Shown here piece after piece: positions 63,540-64,000 of a stretch of 64,000 nucleotides of DNA; positions within the stretch are counted from its first letter, which is position 1; every line of letters starts with the position of its first letter. The notes under the pieces are model-generated. The model had not been told where the DNA came from. It made no database searches and worked only from the letters and a program-made list of their open reading frames with translations. The DNA lies in assembly GCA_020636405.1 (NCBI GenBank), contig JACJXW010000005.1:620001-684000 (forward strand), in the 5' to 3' direction. Source of the stretch: Lewinellaceae bacterium. GTDB taxonomy: Bacteria; Bacteroidota; Bacteroidia; Chitinophagales; Saprospiraceae. The translations under genes and the position numbers were made by a program.

Positions 63540-63921
63540 AGAATTAAGTGATTTTATATTGGTCAATTTGTGTTGAGGGAAAATGCCTATACTATTGTTG
63601 CCTGCTCATTTGAGGCAACAATAATACATGGCCGCGGATAGCGGCAAAAGTGTGCTTTCAGGAATAGATAGCGTCTCTCAGCATTTAGCCTTCCGGGTAA
63701 TAGAGAAGAAACAGGGAGGGGTGAAAAATATCAGGTACAGTGTTTTTTGCTCTCGTAAAAGTAATGTTTTATTTATTTATTTTCCTGGTATCGGTGAGAA
63801 AAAGATCCGGCTCGCTGTTGACAAGTAGGAATTTGGCAGGATAGGTGTGTTGCTGGGGTTAGCGCCCCTATGCCTCAGGCGCTGAATTTATTCCTGGGCA
63901 CCCTCCCTGATCGTGGAGCCT
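63540..63921. other. Upstream region of the large T9SS gene
   Basis: TATTGTTGCCT (63593-63603) and AGGCAACAATA (63613-63623) form a perfect 11-bp inverted repeat with a 9-base spacer, either a hairpin or an operator, 54 bp before the start codon. A 66-codon plus-strand frame at 63628-63828 has no supporting feature and is not called. Confidence 0.5.
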
Positions 63922-64000
63922 CTACTCCTTCTCCAGGCGGTCGTCACTGGAATCCACATCCCGGAAGTCTTCCCATTTCAGGTAGATGCCGCGTACCTTT
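63922..64000 (-). CDS. C-terminal fragment of an unidentified gene
   Basis: Only 25 codons and the TAG stop lie in the window. They encode VRGIYLKWEDFRDVDSSDD and end RLEKE, with no stop up to the window edge. The even, hydrophilic composition is protein-like, but the gene cannot be identified. Confidence 0.5.
   Translation of the reverse strand, partial: KVRGIYLKWEDFRDVDSSDDRLEKE

Noticed and set aside
63628..63828. 66-codon plus-strand frame near the right end
   Set aside because: No promoter, signal or recognisable sequence. Composition looks random.

Overview
This 64 kb window comes from a Bacteroidota chromosome. The evidence is at least six proteins ending in type IX secretion (T9SS) sorting domains, the bamD-rpoZ-coaBC-DUF4835 cluster, a TonB receptor/DUF4249 pair, and promoters of the Bacteroidota form TTG-N19/20-TAnnTTTG. 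The gene mix and the moderately high GC fit Saprospiria (Lewinella/Haliscomenobacter-like), but that finer placement is inference. I saw no tRNA, rRNA, CRISPR array, prophage or transposase.

Layout. 1-2106: 3' part of a met-zincin protease. 2.4-5.8 kb: translation genes rplM-rpsI-rpsB-tsf-pyrH. 5.8-16 kb: comF, an HtrA protease, an HD protein, a VIT/VWA surface protein, a CnoX-like thioredoxin, a DUF4139 protein and an exported DJ-1/PfpI lipoprotein. 16.2-20.2 kb: a beta-propeller LytS-type kinase with its LytTR regulator. 21-27.4 kb: a TPR lipoprotein, then a sensor kinase/REC-CRP regulator operon divergent from a universal stress protein. 28.9-32.6 kb: bamD-rpoZ-coaBC-DUF4835. 33-49 kb: T9SS cargo proteins, MscS, CvpA, a SerA-like dehydrogenase and Ppx/GppA. 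49.2-51.6 kb: an Hsp20-lipoprotein-CBS-CBS stress operon. 51.6-57 kb: an outer-membrane protein, a DUF4249/TonB-receptor pair and a TonB C-terminal protein. 57-63.6 kb: a one-protein hybrid two-component system and a 1406-residue T9SS protein.

The most interesting signal is a predicted hypoxia/dormancy-type circuit. The kinase at 24244-25947 carries a FixL-like PAS domain with the haem-ligand His and the signalling Arg spaced 20 residues apart, as in FixL. Its operon partner fuses a receiver domain to a CRP/FNR DNA-binding module. FNR/FixK-like palindromes (TGAC-N4-GTCA and variants) lie 32-34 bp upstream of the -7 box of four promoters: the kinase operon itself, the divergent stress protein, a putative ~145-nt RNA at 22954-23099, and the Hsp20-CBS operon 25 kb away. 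Hsp20, USP and CBS proteins under a haem kinase are also the signature of the mycobacterial DosR regulon, so this may be an independently assembled analogue in Bacteroidota.

Non-coding elements also stand out. There is a dispersed family of ~135-bp MITE-like inverted-repeat elements (36478, 47064, 56282, and a longer relative at 52343), a separate 195-bp inverted-repeat element at 38438, and a perfect 24-unit 7-bp repeat array at 31461-31628 that supplies the coaBC stop codon. Related short-period arrays follow other stop codons. One large T9SS gene (41915-45861) is broken by indels that look like homopolymer errors or true decay.
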